The notes: generated from the letters alone by a model not told the origin. DNA of 47,893 nt from Streptococcus mitis (GCF_001074635.1 NZ_JUQO01000220.1:1-47893), one strand, 5' to 3'; counted from the first letter of the stretch, positions 8,608 through 17,810 are shown. Numbers and translations are program-made.

Positions 8608-10335
8608 ATGAACATTCTAGAAGAAATCCGAAACTGTCCTGTTGAGTGGAAAGAGCTGGGGGAAGTGGCGTTTTTAAAACGTGGAAAAGCAATTACCTCT
8701 AAAACAGCTACTGATGGACCTTATCCAGTTATTTCTGGAGGTCAGAAACCTGCATACTTACATGGGGACTTTAACAGAGAAGGTGAAACAATAACTGTTG
8801 CAGGTAGTGGTGCATATGCAGGTTTTGTGATGTATTGGAATGAACCGATATTTGTATCAGATGCTTTTTCTATTAAACCATTTGATAGAATTTTAAGCTC
8901 AAAGTTCTTATATTATTATTTGCTAGAAATACAAGGAATACTTTTTAGTTTGAAAAAAGGATCAGGAGTACCACACGTATATCCTAAGGATGTTTCAAGA
9001 ATTTTCATTCCCCTCCCTCCTCTAGAAATTCAAGAGAAAATCGTACAAATACTTGACAAATTAACTGATTATGTTACAGAATTGACCTCAGAATTGACCT
9101 CAGAATTGACCTCACGTAAAAAGCAATATTCTTATTATCGAGATAAATTGTTATCTTTTGAGGATGAAGTTTATCAGGTTGAGTGGAAGAAATTAAACGA
9201 ATGTCTTAAAAAAGGAAAAGGAACTAAAATTACAGCTAGTCAGATGAAATTACTTCACAAAGATGGTGCACCAATCCGTATTTTTGCAGGAGGAAAGACT
9301 TACGCTGATGTGAACTATGGAGATATTCCTGATAAAGATATTCATACTGAAGAAGCAATTATTGTAAAATCTCGCGGGATTATTGACTTTGAATATTGTA
9401 AAAAACCATTTAGTTTTAAAAATGAATTCTGGTCATACAGCTCAAATAATGAAAGTATCAATTTAAGATATGTTTATCACTATTTAGTTTATAATAAAGG
9501 ACATTTTCAAAATATTGCTAACAATATGCAGATGCCACAAATTTCTAGTAATGATACTGAAAAATTCAAAATCCCAGTCCCTTCTCTCGAAATCCAGTCT
9601 CGTATTGTTCAAGTTCTGGACAACTTTGACAAGGTTTGTAATGACCTAAACATCGGACTCCCCAAAGAGATTGAACTTCGACAAAAACAGTATGAATATT
9701 TTAGAGAAAAACTCTTGACATTCGTCGCCGAAGGCGAGTACACTGAGAGTAGAGTAGAGGAGTGGGACAACTCCGCTATTATCAAGCTTTTACAGTGGAT
9801 ATTTGGGCCAATTCGAGTGAAGGTGGGACAAGTTGTCAATTTGCAACGTGGGAAACGACTTGTTAGAAAGCAACTAACTACTTCAGGAAGTGTTCCAGTT
9901 TATCAAAATAGTTTGGCCCCCTTAGGATATTATACCGAATCAAACAGAGTGAAAAATACTAGCTTTGTAATTTGTGCAGGGGCGGCTGGTGAAATTGGGT
10001 ATAGCACTGTGGATTTTTGGGCAGCAGATGATGTCTACACGTTAGAGACGTCAGATAATATTTCTGATAAATTTATATACTATGTCTTTTTAAGTAAGCA
10101 AGATAGACTTAAATCACAGGTTCGAAAGGCTAGTATTCCTAGATTGTCGAAGGATGCTATTGATAAAATTACTTTTTACTTACCTTCCATTACAGAACAA
10201 GAAAGAATCGTCTCCATTCTTGATAATTTTAACACTTTAACCAACTCTCTTTCTGAGGGCCTTCCAAAAGAAATCGAACTAAGACAGAAACAGTATGAAT
10301 ACTGGAGAGAACAATTATTAAACTTCACTAGATAA
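8608..10335 (+). CDS. hsdS: Type I specificity subunit HsdS (second copy) with three TRD-like segments
   Basis: ATG 8608 has GAGG about 8 nt upstream and gives 575 residues, against about 400 for a normal HsdS. Three TRD-like regions (roughly residues 5-145, 190-340 and 390-525) are each followed by a related helical spacer: EIQEKIVQILDKL...YSYYRDKLLSF, EIQSRIVQVLDNF...KQYEYFREKLLTF and EQERIVSILDNF...KQYEYWREQLLNF. Spacers 2 and 3 share LPKEIELRQKQYEY. The first spacer contains the tandem ELTS repeat. Between TRD2 and TRD3 is the IIKLLQWIFGPIRV linker often seen in the middle of this HsdS type, so TRD1 or TRD2 looks like an extra module. The frame is open throughout. Whether it forms a working enzyme is unknown. 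Confidence 0.9.
   Translation: MNILEEIRNCPVEWKELGEVAFLKRGKAITSKTATDGPYPVISGGQKPAYLHGDFNREGETITVAGSGAYAGFVMYWNEPIFVSDAFSIKPFDRILSSKFLYYYLLEIQGILFSLKKGSGVPHVYPKDVSRIFIPLPPLEIQEKIVQILDKLTDYVTELTSELTSELTSRKKQYSYYRDKLLSFEDEVYQVEWKKLNECLKKGKGTKITASQMKLLHKDGAPIRIFAGGKTYADVNYGDIPDKDIHTEEAIIVKSRGIIDFEYCKKPFSFKNEFWSYSSNNESINLRYVYHYLVYNKGHFQNIANNMQMPQISSNDTEKFKIPVPSLEIQSRIVQVLDNFDKVCNDLNIGLPKEIELRQKQYEYFREKLLTFVAEGEYTESRVEEWDNSAIIKLLQWIFGPIRVKVGQVVNLQRGKRLVRKQLTTSGSVPVYQNSLAPLGYYTESNRVKNTSFVICAGAAGEIGYSTVDFWAADDVYTLETSDNISDKFIYYVFLSKQDRLKSQVRKASIPRLSKDAIDKITFYLPSITEQERIVSILDNFNTLTNSLSEGLPKEIELRQKQYEYWREQLLNFTR
9079..9114 (+). repeat. Three perfect 12-bp tandem repeats in the hsdS2 spacer
   Basis: GAATTGACCTCA is repeated exactly three times (9079-9090, 9091-9102, 9103-9114), encoding ELTS three times in the helical spacer after the first TRD. 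It is the same kind of 12-bp, four-residue repeat as the TAEL repeats of the EcoR124 system, where copy number sets the gap in the recognition site. Confidence 0.95.
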
Positions 10336-10396
10336 GATAAATTCTTGAATCATTTCGAAAAAGAATCTCAATTAATACAATAAAAGGAAGCATACT

Positions 10397-13300
10397 ATGG
10401 TTGATTATTCAAAAGTACATGAAGTAATTGCGGAAACAAATGAAGGGATTCTCTTGGCTGAGTATCAACCAGAGTATCGCACAGATAGAGAATTTCAGTC
10501 TGAGGCAGATTTGGAAAGACAATTGCTTATGGATTTAGTCAATGATCTCAATTATGAACGATTGGATATCCATACACCTGAGGAGCTTTTAGAGAATGCA
10601 AAGGTCCAAATTGAAAAGCTTAATAAGGTTACGTTTACGGATGATGAATGGCAACGTTTTGTAGTCGAGTATTTAGACTGTCCCAATGAAGGATTAGTTG
10701 AAAAAACAAGAAAAATCCAAGAAAATCATATCTATGACTTTGTTTTTGATGATGGACGGATTAAAAATATTTTCATCCTTGACAAGAAAAACATTCACAA
10801 CAACAGTATGCAGGTCATCAACCAAGTGACTCAAGTGGGGAGTCATACCAACCGTTATGATGTGACCATTTTAGTCAATGGTCTTCCGCTAGTTCAGATT
10901 GAATTGAAGAAGCGTGGAGTTAGTTTACAAGAAGCCTTTAATCAGGTTCACCGTTATAGTAAGGAAAGCTTTAACAGCGAAAATTCTTTGTATAAGTATG
11001 TTCAGATTTTTGTGATTTCGAATGGCACTTATACACGCTACTTTGCAAATACAACAGCTCAGAATAAAAATCACTATGAGTTTACCTGTGAGTGGGCAGA
11101 CCGTAAGAATAAGACTATTCACGAATTGGAAGATTTTACTGTTACTTTCTTAAGCAAGCGTGTCCTCTTGGAAGTTTTGACCAAGTATTGTGTTTTTGAT
11201 GTGGATAATACCTTGCTCATCATGCGTCCTTATCAGATAGCAGCAACTGAAAGTATCTTGCGCAAGATTCATTCTTCCAATGAAATGAAGAATTTTGGAA
11301 CCATCAATGCTTGTGGTTATATCTGGCATACGACAGGGTCAGGGAAAACCTTGACCAGCTTTAAGACTGCGCGCTTAGCGACAGAGTTGGACTACATTGA
11401 TAAAGTGATATTCGTTGTAGATAGAAAAGACTTAGACTATCAAACTATGAAGGAATATCAAAAATTCCAACCAAATTCAGTCAATGGTAGTAACAATACA
11501 AAAGAACTACAACTCAGTATCGAAGAAAATGATGATCGAATCGTTGTCACAACTATTCAAAAGTTAAATAAGTTTATCACTGCGAATCCTAATCATGAAG
11601 TCTATGCTAAGAAATGTGTCTTGATTTTTGACGAGTGTCATCGTTCTCAGTTTGGGAAGGCGCAAAAGCGTATTAAGAAGGCCTTTAAACAGTATGCCTT
11701 ATTTGGATTTACAGGGACACCAATTTTCCCAGAAAATAGCTTGACGGGTGAAACAACGCAAGAAGTTTTTGGAGAACAGCTTCATAATTACGTTATTACG
11801 GATGCTATTCGGGATAAAAAAGTCTTGAAGTTTAAGGTTGATTACAACTATATCAAGCCTGAAATCAATAAGTATAGAGAAGCTGAAAAAGCAGTTGGCC
11901 GAGAGATTGATGAGAAGAAATTCAAAAAGATGGAGAAGGAGCTACTTCTACATCCAGAACGGATAGCAACCATCACAGAATACTTACTTCGCGTGTATAA
12001 TACAAAAACACACCGAAATCAACACTATACTCATAAACAAAAACAATTGTCTGGATTTAATGCCATGCTGGCTGTACAAAGTATTGAAGCAGCAAAATTA
12101 TACTATGAAGAACTCCAACGACAGCAAGCAGCTTTACCAGAGGCTAAGCGTTTGAAAGTTGCGACTATCTTTAGCTTTGCACCTAACGAAGAACAGTCAG
12201 CTTATGGAGAAATTCAAGATGAAGAGCTAGAACCTCAAGATACATCCATGCCTCTATCTTCTAAAGAGTTTCTTTCTAGAGCGATTGATGATTATAATCA
12301 CATGTTTAAGACCAACTTCTCAGCTGATGGGAAGGAGTTTCAAAATTACTATCGTGACCTTTCCAAACGAGTTAAATCCAAGGAAGTGGATTTGCTGATT
12401 GTGGTCGGTATGTTCTTAACTGGATTTGATGCCCCAACTATGAATACACTCTTTGTCGATAAAAATCTACGTTATCATGGTTTGATTCAAGCCTTCTCGA
12501 GAACCAATCGAATTTTTAACAAGGTTAAACCTTTTGGGAATATTGTTTGTTTCCGTGATTTAGAAAAGGCTACGCAAGAAGCTATTAAGACTTTTGGAGA
12601 CACCAATAAGCTTGAAATCATCTTAGAAAAAAGCTTTAGTGAATATATGGATGGTTTCGTTGACCAAGTAACAGGTATCGAGGTCAAAGGATATACTACG
12701 GTTTGTCAGGAAATCCTGGAAAGATTCCCGAATCCGCAAGAAATTGAAACAGAGCATGATAAGAAGGAGTTTGTTAAGTTATTTGGTGAGTTGTTGAAGC
12801 TTGATAATGTTCTTCGAAATTATGACGAATTCCAAGAGATAGACAAACCTATTTCAGAAGGTTATCTTCAGGATTTAAGAAGCACTTATGTGGAAATTCG
12901 AGATGAATTTTTGAACCTTAAAAATTATGAAAAGACCAAGGATTTGAATGTTGATCTTTCAGATGTTGAATTTGAAATTGAACTCTTAAAAACAGATGAG
13001 ATTAACCTAGACTATATCTTGGCATTGATTGTTGAAAAATCGAAGAATTCTGAGTCCAAAGAAGCAATGAAAGCAGAAGTTAGTCGTGTAATTCGTTCTA
13101 GTATCGATATTCGTGCCAAAGAAGAGTTGGTTATCGGCTTTATCAATGACACTGATTTGCAAAAATTGAAAGACCATGATGGGATTATCAATGCTTTCTA
13201 CGAATATGGCAAGGGGCGCAAGAAAATCGCAATCCATGACCTAGCTGAGTCTGAGAAACTTGTAGCTGATTACCAATTATTCATAGACAAATCAATTCAA

Positions 13301-13441
13301 CGAGGTTATGCTGAAAACAGTGGGACTGATTTGGATTCGATTATTCCACCAACTTCTCGTAGACAGGGAGCGCGTGAACGGAAAAAGCAAGAAGTTTTAC
13401 GTAAGATTCAGTTGTTAGTAGAGACTTATTCAGGTATTTAA
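10397..13441 (+). CDS. hsdR: Type I restriction endonuclease subunit HsdR
   Basis: This 1014-residue motor/nuclease subunit has a PD-(D/E)xK nuclease near the N-terminus (D155 in YDVTIL, then E169 and K171 in IELKK). SF2 helicase motifs follow: TTGSGKT (312-318), DECH (412-415), FTGTP after it, and a late QAFSRTNRI motif. It translocates DNA and cuts unmodified targets recognised by HsdS/HsdM. The gene is complete and of usual length, 61 bp downstream of hsdS2, with AAAGGAAG before the ATG. An intact hsdR means the locus is probably restriction-competent. Confidence 0.96.
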   Translation: MVDYSKVHEVIAETNEGILLAEYQPEYRTDREFQSEADLERQLLMDLVNDLNYERLDIHTPEELLENAKVQIEKLNKVTFTDDEWQRFVVEYLDCPNEGLVEKTRKIQENHIYDFVFDDGRIKNIFILDKKNIHNNSMQVINQVTQVGSHTNRYDVTILVNGLPLVQIELKKRGVSLQEAFNQVHRYSKESFNSENSLYKYVQIFVISNGTYTRYFANTTAQNKNHYEFTCEWADRKNKTIHELEDFTVTFLSKRVLLEVLTKYCVFDVDNTLLIMRPYQIAATESILRKIHSSNEMKNFGTINACGYIWHTTGSGKTLTSFKTARLATELDYIDKVIFVVDRKDLDYQTMKEYQKFQPNSVNGSNNTKELQLSIEENDDRIVVTTIQKLNKFITANPNHEVYAKKCVLIFDECHRSQFGKAQKRIKKAFKQYALFGFTGTPIFPENSLTGETTQEVFGEQLHNYVITDAIRDKKVLKFKVDYNYIKPEINKYREAEKAVGREIDEKKFKKMEKELLLHPERIATITEYLLRVYNTKTHRNQHYTHKQKQLSGFNAMLAVQSIEAAKLYYEELQRQQAALPEAKRLKVATIFSFAPNEEQSAYGEIQDEELEPQDTSMPLSSKEFLSRAIDDYNHMFKTNFSADGKEFQNYYRDLSKRVKSKEVDLLIVVGMFLTGFDAPTMNTLFVDKNLRYHGLIQAFSRTNRIFNKVKPFGNIVCFRDLEKATQEAIKTFGDTNKLEIILEKSFSEYMDGFVDQVTGIEVKGYTTVCQEILERFPNPQEIETEHDKKEFVKLFGELLKLDNVLRNYDEFQEIDKPISEGYLQDLRSTYVEIRDEFLNLKNYEKTKDLNVDLSDVEFEIELLKTDEINLDYILALIVEKSKNSESKEAMKAEVSRVIRSSIDIRAKEELVIGFINDTDLQKLKDHDGIINAFYEYGKGRKKIAIHDLAESEKLVADYQLFIDKSIQRGYAENSGTDLDSIIPPTSRRQGARERKKQEVLRKIQLLVETYSGI

Positions 13442-13498
13442 GTATTGTCAAACAAGGTTTATTAGAAAAATCAGGAACTATAAAAAATACTCTTGATT

Positions 13499-13527
13499 CG
13501 CTCATATTCCGCTCATAATTCGCTCAT
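13499..13527 (+). repeat. Three CGCTCAT direct repeats with an 11-bp period
   Basis: CGCTCAT occurs at 13499-13505, 13510-13516 and 13521-13527, separated by 4-bp AT-rich spacers. The 7+4 spacing is that of OmpR/PhoB-type response-regulator boxes (one DNA turn). They lie 60-88 bp before the DUF1722 gene, with a TAAGAT at 13531-13536 and a GTTTCC/GGAAAC hairpin (13545-13565) between. An operator is inferred; no regulator is encoded nearby. Confidence 0.6.
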
Positions 13528-13586
13528 TTTTAAGATACAACTTTGTTTCCATATTTCCTGGAAACTGATAAAAAGCAAGGAGAAAA

Positions 13587-13991
13587 ATGGAACAAACTAA
13601 TCAAAAATCCCGGTGCCAACAACTCTGGGCTAGAAACAAATACCTGATTTTGAGTCATTCTAGCAATATTTACAATGAGATTCGTCAGTATCTCAAGAAT
13701 GAAGAGGTGGAGGTGAGTCAGGTACAGGAGATGATTGACCGTGCCTGTCAAATCCCAGAACACAGGGGTCAGGTTTGCAATGCCTTTCAGCATATTTGGG
13801 GCTATTTTAAAAAGAAAGCGACAGATGCTGAGCGTGAGGACTATATGATCTTGCTGGATCGCTACCGCTATGGTCAGGCTTCTAAGGAAGATGTGATTGC
13901 GAAAACCCGAGACCTGCTTGAACTTTACCCAAATGTTTACTTGCAACATTCTACCTTGCTGAAAGGAGACTCCGATGAGACTTTGGCATGA
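13587..13991 (+). CDS. DUF1722 (YbgA-like) protein
   Basis: The 134-residue protein is rich in helices and matches the DUF1722/YbgA pattern (WARNKYLILSHS near the start; a later QHIWGYFKKKAT segment and a DRYRYGQ motif). The family's biochemical role is unknown, but its members are often found next to DNA photolyase or other UV-repair genes. Here it overlaps by 17 bp a pyrimidine-dimer glycosylase-like gene, which agrees with a role in DNA damage repair. The start ATG 13587 has AAGGAG 6 nt upstream. A triple direct repeat lies in the promoter region. An antisense frame over this gene is a shadow. Confidence 0.8.
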   Translation: MEQTNQKSRCQQLWARNKYLILSHSSNIYNEIRQYLKNEEVEVSQVQEMIDRACQIPEHRGQVCNAFQHIWGYFKKKATDAEREDYMILLDRYRYGQASKEDVIAKTRDLLELYPNVYLQHSTLLKGDSDETLA

Positions 13992-14337
13992 GGCTTTGAT
14001 TTCACAACTTCCCCGTCCTCAACTCTTGGGGCAGCATCGAGAGTGTTGTGCTCTGCGTGGCAACGGTTGGGGCAGAAAGCATGCGACGGTGGACTATGTC
14101 TTTACCCACTCGCCCTATCGTCTCTATGCCTATCATCGCTTGATCATGGAGGAGATGGCTAACCGAGGCTATAAGGTCAGTCCAGAGTGGTTGGGTAAAA
14201 ACTATCGTGGTAAGATTTGTCCTTCTTATGAGGATTTACCTGAGGAGACTTTGACGAGCCCTATTTACAAGGAGCACGATGCTGCCTACTATGAGGAGTG
14301 TCTGGACAATCTCCGAGAGAAGGGAATCAACCTATAG
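13975..14337 (+). CDS. Pyrimidine dimer DNA glycosylase family protein (T4 endonuclease V-like)
   Basis: The 120-residue product begins MRLWHEALISQLPRPQLLGQ and continues RECCALRGNGW, HATVDYVF and YHRLIMEEM. These are characteristic of the Pyr_excise family (T4 DenV relatives), which starts base excision of UV-induced cyclobutane dimers. The ATG overlaps the end of the DUF1722 gene by 17 bp and is preceded by AAAGGAGA, so the two are co-translated. The usual catalytic amine in DenV is the N-terminal Thr2 after Met removal; here residue 2 is Arg, so the exact chemistry may differ from DenV. The family is fairly sure, the activity inferred. Confidence 0.78.
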   Translation: MRLWHEALISQLPRPQLLGQHRECCALRGNGWGRKHATVDYVFTHSPYRLYAYHRLIMEEMANRGYKVSPEWLGKNYRGKICPSYEDLPEETLTSPIYKEHDAAYYEECLDNLREKGINL

Positions 14338-14480
14338 TCTTTTCTAATAACAAGTCATAGTCACTTATAAGAATTACTAATAACGCGTTTGAACCGTCTA
14401 ACTGAAATAAAGCTATAAAACAAGCTACACAAAGGATTTGAGGCATTTATCTCAGGTCTTTTTCTGTTGTCTAAAACGGA

Positions 14481-14501
14481 GATATAGTTTCAAACTATAT
14501 C
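14481..14501 (+). promoter_or_regulatory. MET-box (MtaR/MetR operator) upstream of metE
   Basis: A perfect 21-bp palindrome has ten-base arms GATATAGTTT and AAACTATATC around a central C. It matches the streptococcal MET-box TATAGTTTnAAACTATA bound by the LysR-type methionine regulator. It lies about 40 bp upstream of the predicted metE -35. The 244-bp region 14338-14581 holds this operator and the metE promoter, with no S-box riboswitch recognised. Confidence 0.85.
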
Positions 14502-14521
14502 AAAGCCTAATTTTTTACAAT

Positions 14522-14550
14522 TATACAGACGCTTCCTTTTCTGTTAAGAT
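14522..14550 (+). promoter_or_regulatory. metE promoter
   Basis: An extended -10 TGTTAAGAT (14542-14550) sits 17 bp from a weak -35 TATACA (14522-14527). A weak -35 and a nearby upstream MET-box fit activator-dependent transcription. An additional half-site ATAGTTTCAA begins at 14549. Confidence 0.6.
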
Positions 14551-14581
14551 AGTTTCAACAACAAATTTTGGAGGACACATC

Positions 14582-16831
14582 ATGTCAACTACAATCATCG
14601 GTTTCCCTCGTTTGGGCGAATTCCGCGAATTAAAATTTACAACTGAAAAATACTTTAGAAAAGAAATATCAGAAGAAGAACTCCTTGCAGCCGCAAAAGA
14701 CTTGCGTGCTAAACACTGGAACATTGTCAAAGAAAAAGGCATCACTGAAATTCCATCAAATGACTTTTCTCACTATGACAACTTCCTAGATGCAGCTTTC
14801 CTTTTCAACGTGGTACCTGCTTCAGTTCAAAACTTGGACTTGTCTGACCTTGAGCGCTACTTCGCTTTGGGACGTGGTTACCAAGGAGAAAAAGGGGATG
14901 TTCGCGCCCTTCCAATGAAGAAATGGTTCAACACCAACTACCACTACATCGTTCCTAAATTTGAAAAAGACACTCAAGTCAAACTTGCAGGTCACAAAAT
15001 CTTTGATGAGTTCCAAGAAGCAAAAGAACTTGGATTGAACACTCGCCCAGTTCTTGTAGGTCCATTCACTTTCCTTCAATTGTCAGACTTTGAAGAAGGT
15101 GTGAAAGCAGAAGACTTCGTAGACAGCTTAGTGGCTGCTTACCAAGAAGTTTTTGCTAAATTGGCAGAACTTGGTGCGACTCGCATCCAATTGGATGAAG
15201 CGGCTCTTGTCAAAGATTTGACAGCTGAAGAAAAAGCTCTCTTCTTGAACCTTTACAATAAACTTTTGGCTGACAAAAAAGGTCTTGAAGTATTGCTTCA
15301 AACTTACTTCGGTGACGTTCGTGACGTTTACGCTGACCTTGTGAAATTGCCAGTAGATGCTATCGGTCTTGACTTCGTTGAAGGTAAGAAAACTCTTGAA
15401 TTGGTTAAAGGTGGCTTCCCAGCTGACAAGACTCTCTACGCAGGTATTGTCAATGGTAAAAACATCTGGCGTAACAACTACGAAAAGAGCTTGGCTGTTC
15501 TTGAACAAATCCCAGCTGAAAACATTGTCTTGACAAGCTCATGCTCACTTCTTCATGTGCCATTTACAACAGCTAATGAAGAATTTGAACCAGCAATCTT
15601 GAACCACTTTGCCTTTGCAGTTGAAAAATTGGATGAGATTCGTGATTTGGATGCTATCCGCAATGGTCAAGGTGAACAAGCTCTTGCTGCTAACAAAGAA
15701 CTCTTTGCGACTGAACGTGTGGGTGAAAATGCAGAACTTCGTGCGCGTATCGCTGGCTTGACAGACGCAGACTACACTCGTTTGCCAGCCTTTGCAGAAC
15801 GTGAAGCTATCCAAGAAGAAGCTTTCAAACTTCCAGCTCTTCCAACAACAACTATCGGTTCATTCCCTCAAACTAAAGAAGTTCGTGCCAAACGTTTGGC
15901 TTACCGTAAAGGTGAATTGTCTCAAGAAGAGTACGATGCTTTCCTTGCTGAAACGATCGATGAATGGATCAAATGGCAAGAAGATATCGACTTTGATGTC
16001 CTTGTTCACGGTGAATTTGAGCGTAATGACATGGTTGAGTACTTCGGCCAAAACTTGTCAGGTTACCTCTTCTCTAAAAATGGTTGGGTACAATCATACG
16101 GTATGCGTGGGGTGAAACCACCAATCATCTGGGGTGATGTCACTCGTCTCAACCCTATCACTGTTAAATGGTCTAGCTATGCACAAAGCCGTACAAACAA
16201 ACCTGTTAAAGGTATGTTGACTGGACCTGTTACCATCCTCAACTGGTCATTCCCACGTGAAGACATCTCTATCAAGGATTCTACTCTTCAAATCGCTCTT
16301 GCTATCAAGGATGAAGTTCTTGACCTTGAAGCTGCTGGCGTGAAGATCATCCAAATCGACGAGGCAGCTCTTCGTGAGAAATTGCCGCTCCGTCGTAGCG
16401 ACTGGTACGAAGACTACCTTGACTGGGCAATTCCTGCCTTCCGCTTGGTACACTCAACAGTAGCGCCAGATACTCAAATCCACACTCACATGTGTTACTC
16501 AGAATTTACAGATATCATCCCAGCTATCGACAACATGGATGCAGATGTTATTTCCTTTGAAGCTAGCCGTTCAAACCTTGAAATCTTGGACGAACTCAAA
16601 GCGAAAAACTTCCAAACAGAAGTGGGACCTGGGGTTTACGATATCCACTCACCTCGTGTGCCAAATGAAGGCGAAATCGACAACACAATCGAAGCCATTC
16701 TTGCCAAAGTGCCAAGCAAGAAAGTTTGGATCAACCCTGACTGTGGTTTGAAAACACGTGGTATTCCAGAAACAAAAGAAAGCTTGATCCGCCTTGTTGA
16801 AGCAGCTAAAGCTGCGCGTGAGAAATTGTAA
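14582..16831 (+). CDS. metE: Cobalamin-independent methionine synthase MetE
   Basis: MetE transfers a methyl group from 5-methyl-THF-polyglutamate to homocysteine, the last step of methionine synthesis in the cytosol. The start ATG 14582 is fixed by GGAGGA 5 nt upstream and gives 749 residues, the usual length; earlier in-frame codons would run through the operator. Zinc ligands are visible: H636 and C638 (HMC), E660 and C721 ([10 protein letters not shown]). The N-terminal half carries the duplicated barrel, and the C-terminal catalytic half begins near [10 protein letters not shown]. It is followed by metF, which supplies the methyl-THF. Codon use is strongly biased to preferred codons, indicating high expression. 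Several long opposite-strand frames here are shadows. Confidence 0.98.
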   Translation: MSTTIIGFPRLGEFRELKFTTEKYFRKEISEEELLAAAKDLRAKHWNIVKEKGITEIPSNDFSHYDNFLDAAFLFNVVPASVQNLDLSDLERYFALGRGYQGEKGDVRALPMKKWFNTNYHYIVPKFEKDTQVKLAGHKIFDEFQEAKELGLNTRPVLVGPFTFLQLSDFEEGVKAEDFVDSLVAAYQEVFAKLAELGATRIQLDEAALVKDLTAEEKALFLNLYNKLLADKKGLEVLLQTYFGDVRDVYADLVKLPVDAIGLDFVEGKKTLELVKGGFPADKTLYAGIVNGKNIWRNNYEKSLAVLEQIPAENIVLTSSCSLLHVPFTTANEEFEPAILNHFAFAVEKLDEIRDLDAIRNGQGEQALAANKELFATERVGENAELRARIAGLTDADYTRLPAFAEREAIQEEAFKLPALPTTTIGSFPQTKEVRAKRLAYRKGELSQEEYDAFLAETIDEWIKWQEDIDFDVLVHGEFERNDMVEYFGQNLSGYLFSKNGWVQSYGMRGVKPPIIWGDVTRLNPITVKWSSYAQSRTNKPVKGMLTGPVTILNWSFPREDISIKDSTLQIALAIKDEVLDLEAAGVKIIQIDEAALREKLPLRRSDWYEDYLDWAIPAFRLVHSTVAPDTQIHTHMCYSEFTDIIPAIDNMDADVISFEASRSNLEILDELKAKNFQTEVGPGVYDIHSPRVPNEGEIDNTIEAILAKVPSKKVWINPDCGLKTRGIPETKESLIRLVEAAKAAREKL

Positions 16832-16934
16832 GATAAGGATTTCTCTAGAAGCGCTGTTTGGTCAATCTGCCTGTTTCACTTGGATTCTAGGAATCCAGCT
16901 AACGAAAAAAATCAACTAGAAAAGGATAAGGACT

Positions 16935-17801
16935 ATGTCACGCCAAACACCGTCACTCTCATTTGAAGTGTTCCCTCCAAACCCAGCCGTGGGTAATGAT
17001 AAAATTATTTCTGCTCTTCAAGATATGCAGGAGTTGGCTCCCCACTTTATCAGTGTAACTGCCAGCAATAATAAATTTAATATCAAGGAAACGACGGTTC
17101 GTTTGGCTGACTTTATCCAAAATGACTTGGCGATTCCGACTATTGCTCACTTGCCAGCCATCTATTTGACTAAGGACAAGGTTGCTGAAACCATTGCGGA
17201 CTTGGACAAGGTTGGGGTACAGAAAATCTTGGCTCTTCGTGGGGATATTATTCCAGATGTGGAACCACAAAAGGATTTCCGCTACGCAACTGACTTGATT
17301 GAGTTCATCAAGGAACAAGCTCCTCACTTTGATATTGTTGGTGCTTGTTATCCAGAAGGCCATCCAGATTCACCAAATCAGATTTCAGATATTCAAAATC
17401 TTAAGAAGAAAGTGGATGCAGGCTGTTCGAGTCTTGTAACTCAGCTTTTCTTTGACAATGAGCGCTTCTATGATTTCCAAGACAAGTGCATCTTGGCTGG
17501 GATTGATGTACCCATTCATGCAGGGATTATGCCAATTCTGAATCGAAATCAGGCTCTCCGCCTCTTGAAGACTTGTGAGAATATCCATCTTCCACGCAAA
17601 TTTAAAGCCATCTTAGACAAGTATGAGCATGACCCTGAGTCGCTCAGAGCAGCAGGACTTGCCTATGCAGTGGACCAAATTGTGGACTTGGTAACTCAGG
17701 ATGTGGCCGGTGTACATCTCTACACTATGAACAATGCAGAAACAGCAAAATATATCCACCAAGCAACCCATGCCTTGTTTAATCATCAGTCTCTAGGATA
17801 A
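16935..17801 (+). CDS. metF: 5,10-methylenetetrahydrofolate reductase MetF
   Basis: This 288-residue flavoenzyme reduces methylene-THF to 5-methyl-THF, the methyl donor used by MetE. Family signatures include LSFEVFPPN at the start, FISVTASNN, the HLPAI segment, LALRGDI and QLFFDNERFY, with the acid residue in the early EVFPP loop. The ATG 16935 is preceded by AAAGGATAAGG. It lies 103 bp behind metE with no strong terminator between (a small GGATTC/GAATCC hairpin is present), so both are likely driven from the MET-box promoter. A strong terminator follows. Confidence 0.97.
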   Translation: MSRQTPSLSFEVFPPNPAVGNDKIISALQDMQELAPHFISVTASNNKFNIKETTVRLADFIQNDLAIPTIAHLPAIYLTKDKVAETIADLDKVGVQKILALRGDIIPDVEPQKDFRYATDLIEFIKEQAPHFDIVGACYPEGHPDSPNQISDIQNLKKKVDAGCSSLVTQLFFDNERFYDFQDKCILAGIDVPIHAGIMPILNRNQALRLLKTCENIHLPRKFKAILDKYEHDPESLRAAGLAYAVDQIVDLVTQDVAGVHLYTMNNAETAKYIHQATHALFNHQSLG

Positions 17802-17810
17802 TAAAAAGTA

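Noticed and set aside
9079-9114. A CRISPR array
   Set aside because: The repeats are tandem, 12 bp, in frame and without spacers. No other regularly spaced repeats with unique spacers were seen in the window.
4096-10335. A phase-variable inverting hsdS system as in pneumococcal SpnIII
   Set aside because: Both hsdS genes point the same way, I saw no long inverted repeats between them, and no recombinase gene is present.
13530-13949. A 139-codon minus-strand frame over the DUF1722 gene
   Set aside because: It is antisense to a recognisable family protein, with no promoter or ribosome-binding site.
14338-14581. An S-box (SAM) riboswitch before metE
   Set aside because: No S-box core was recognised; a MET-box operator explains the control better.
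14521-16453. Several long minus-strand frames across metE
   Set aside because: They are shadows created by the strongly biased codon use of metE on the plus strand.
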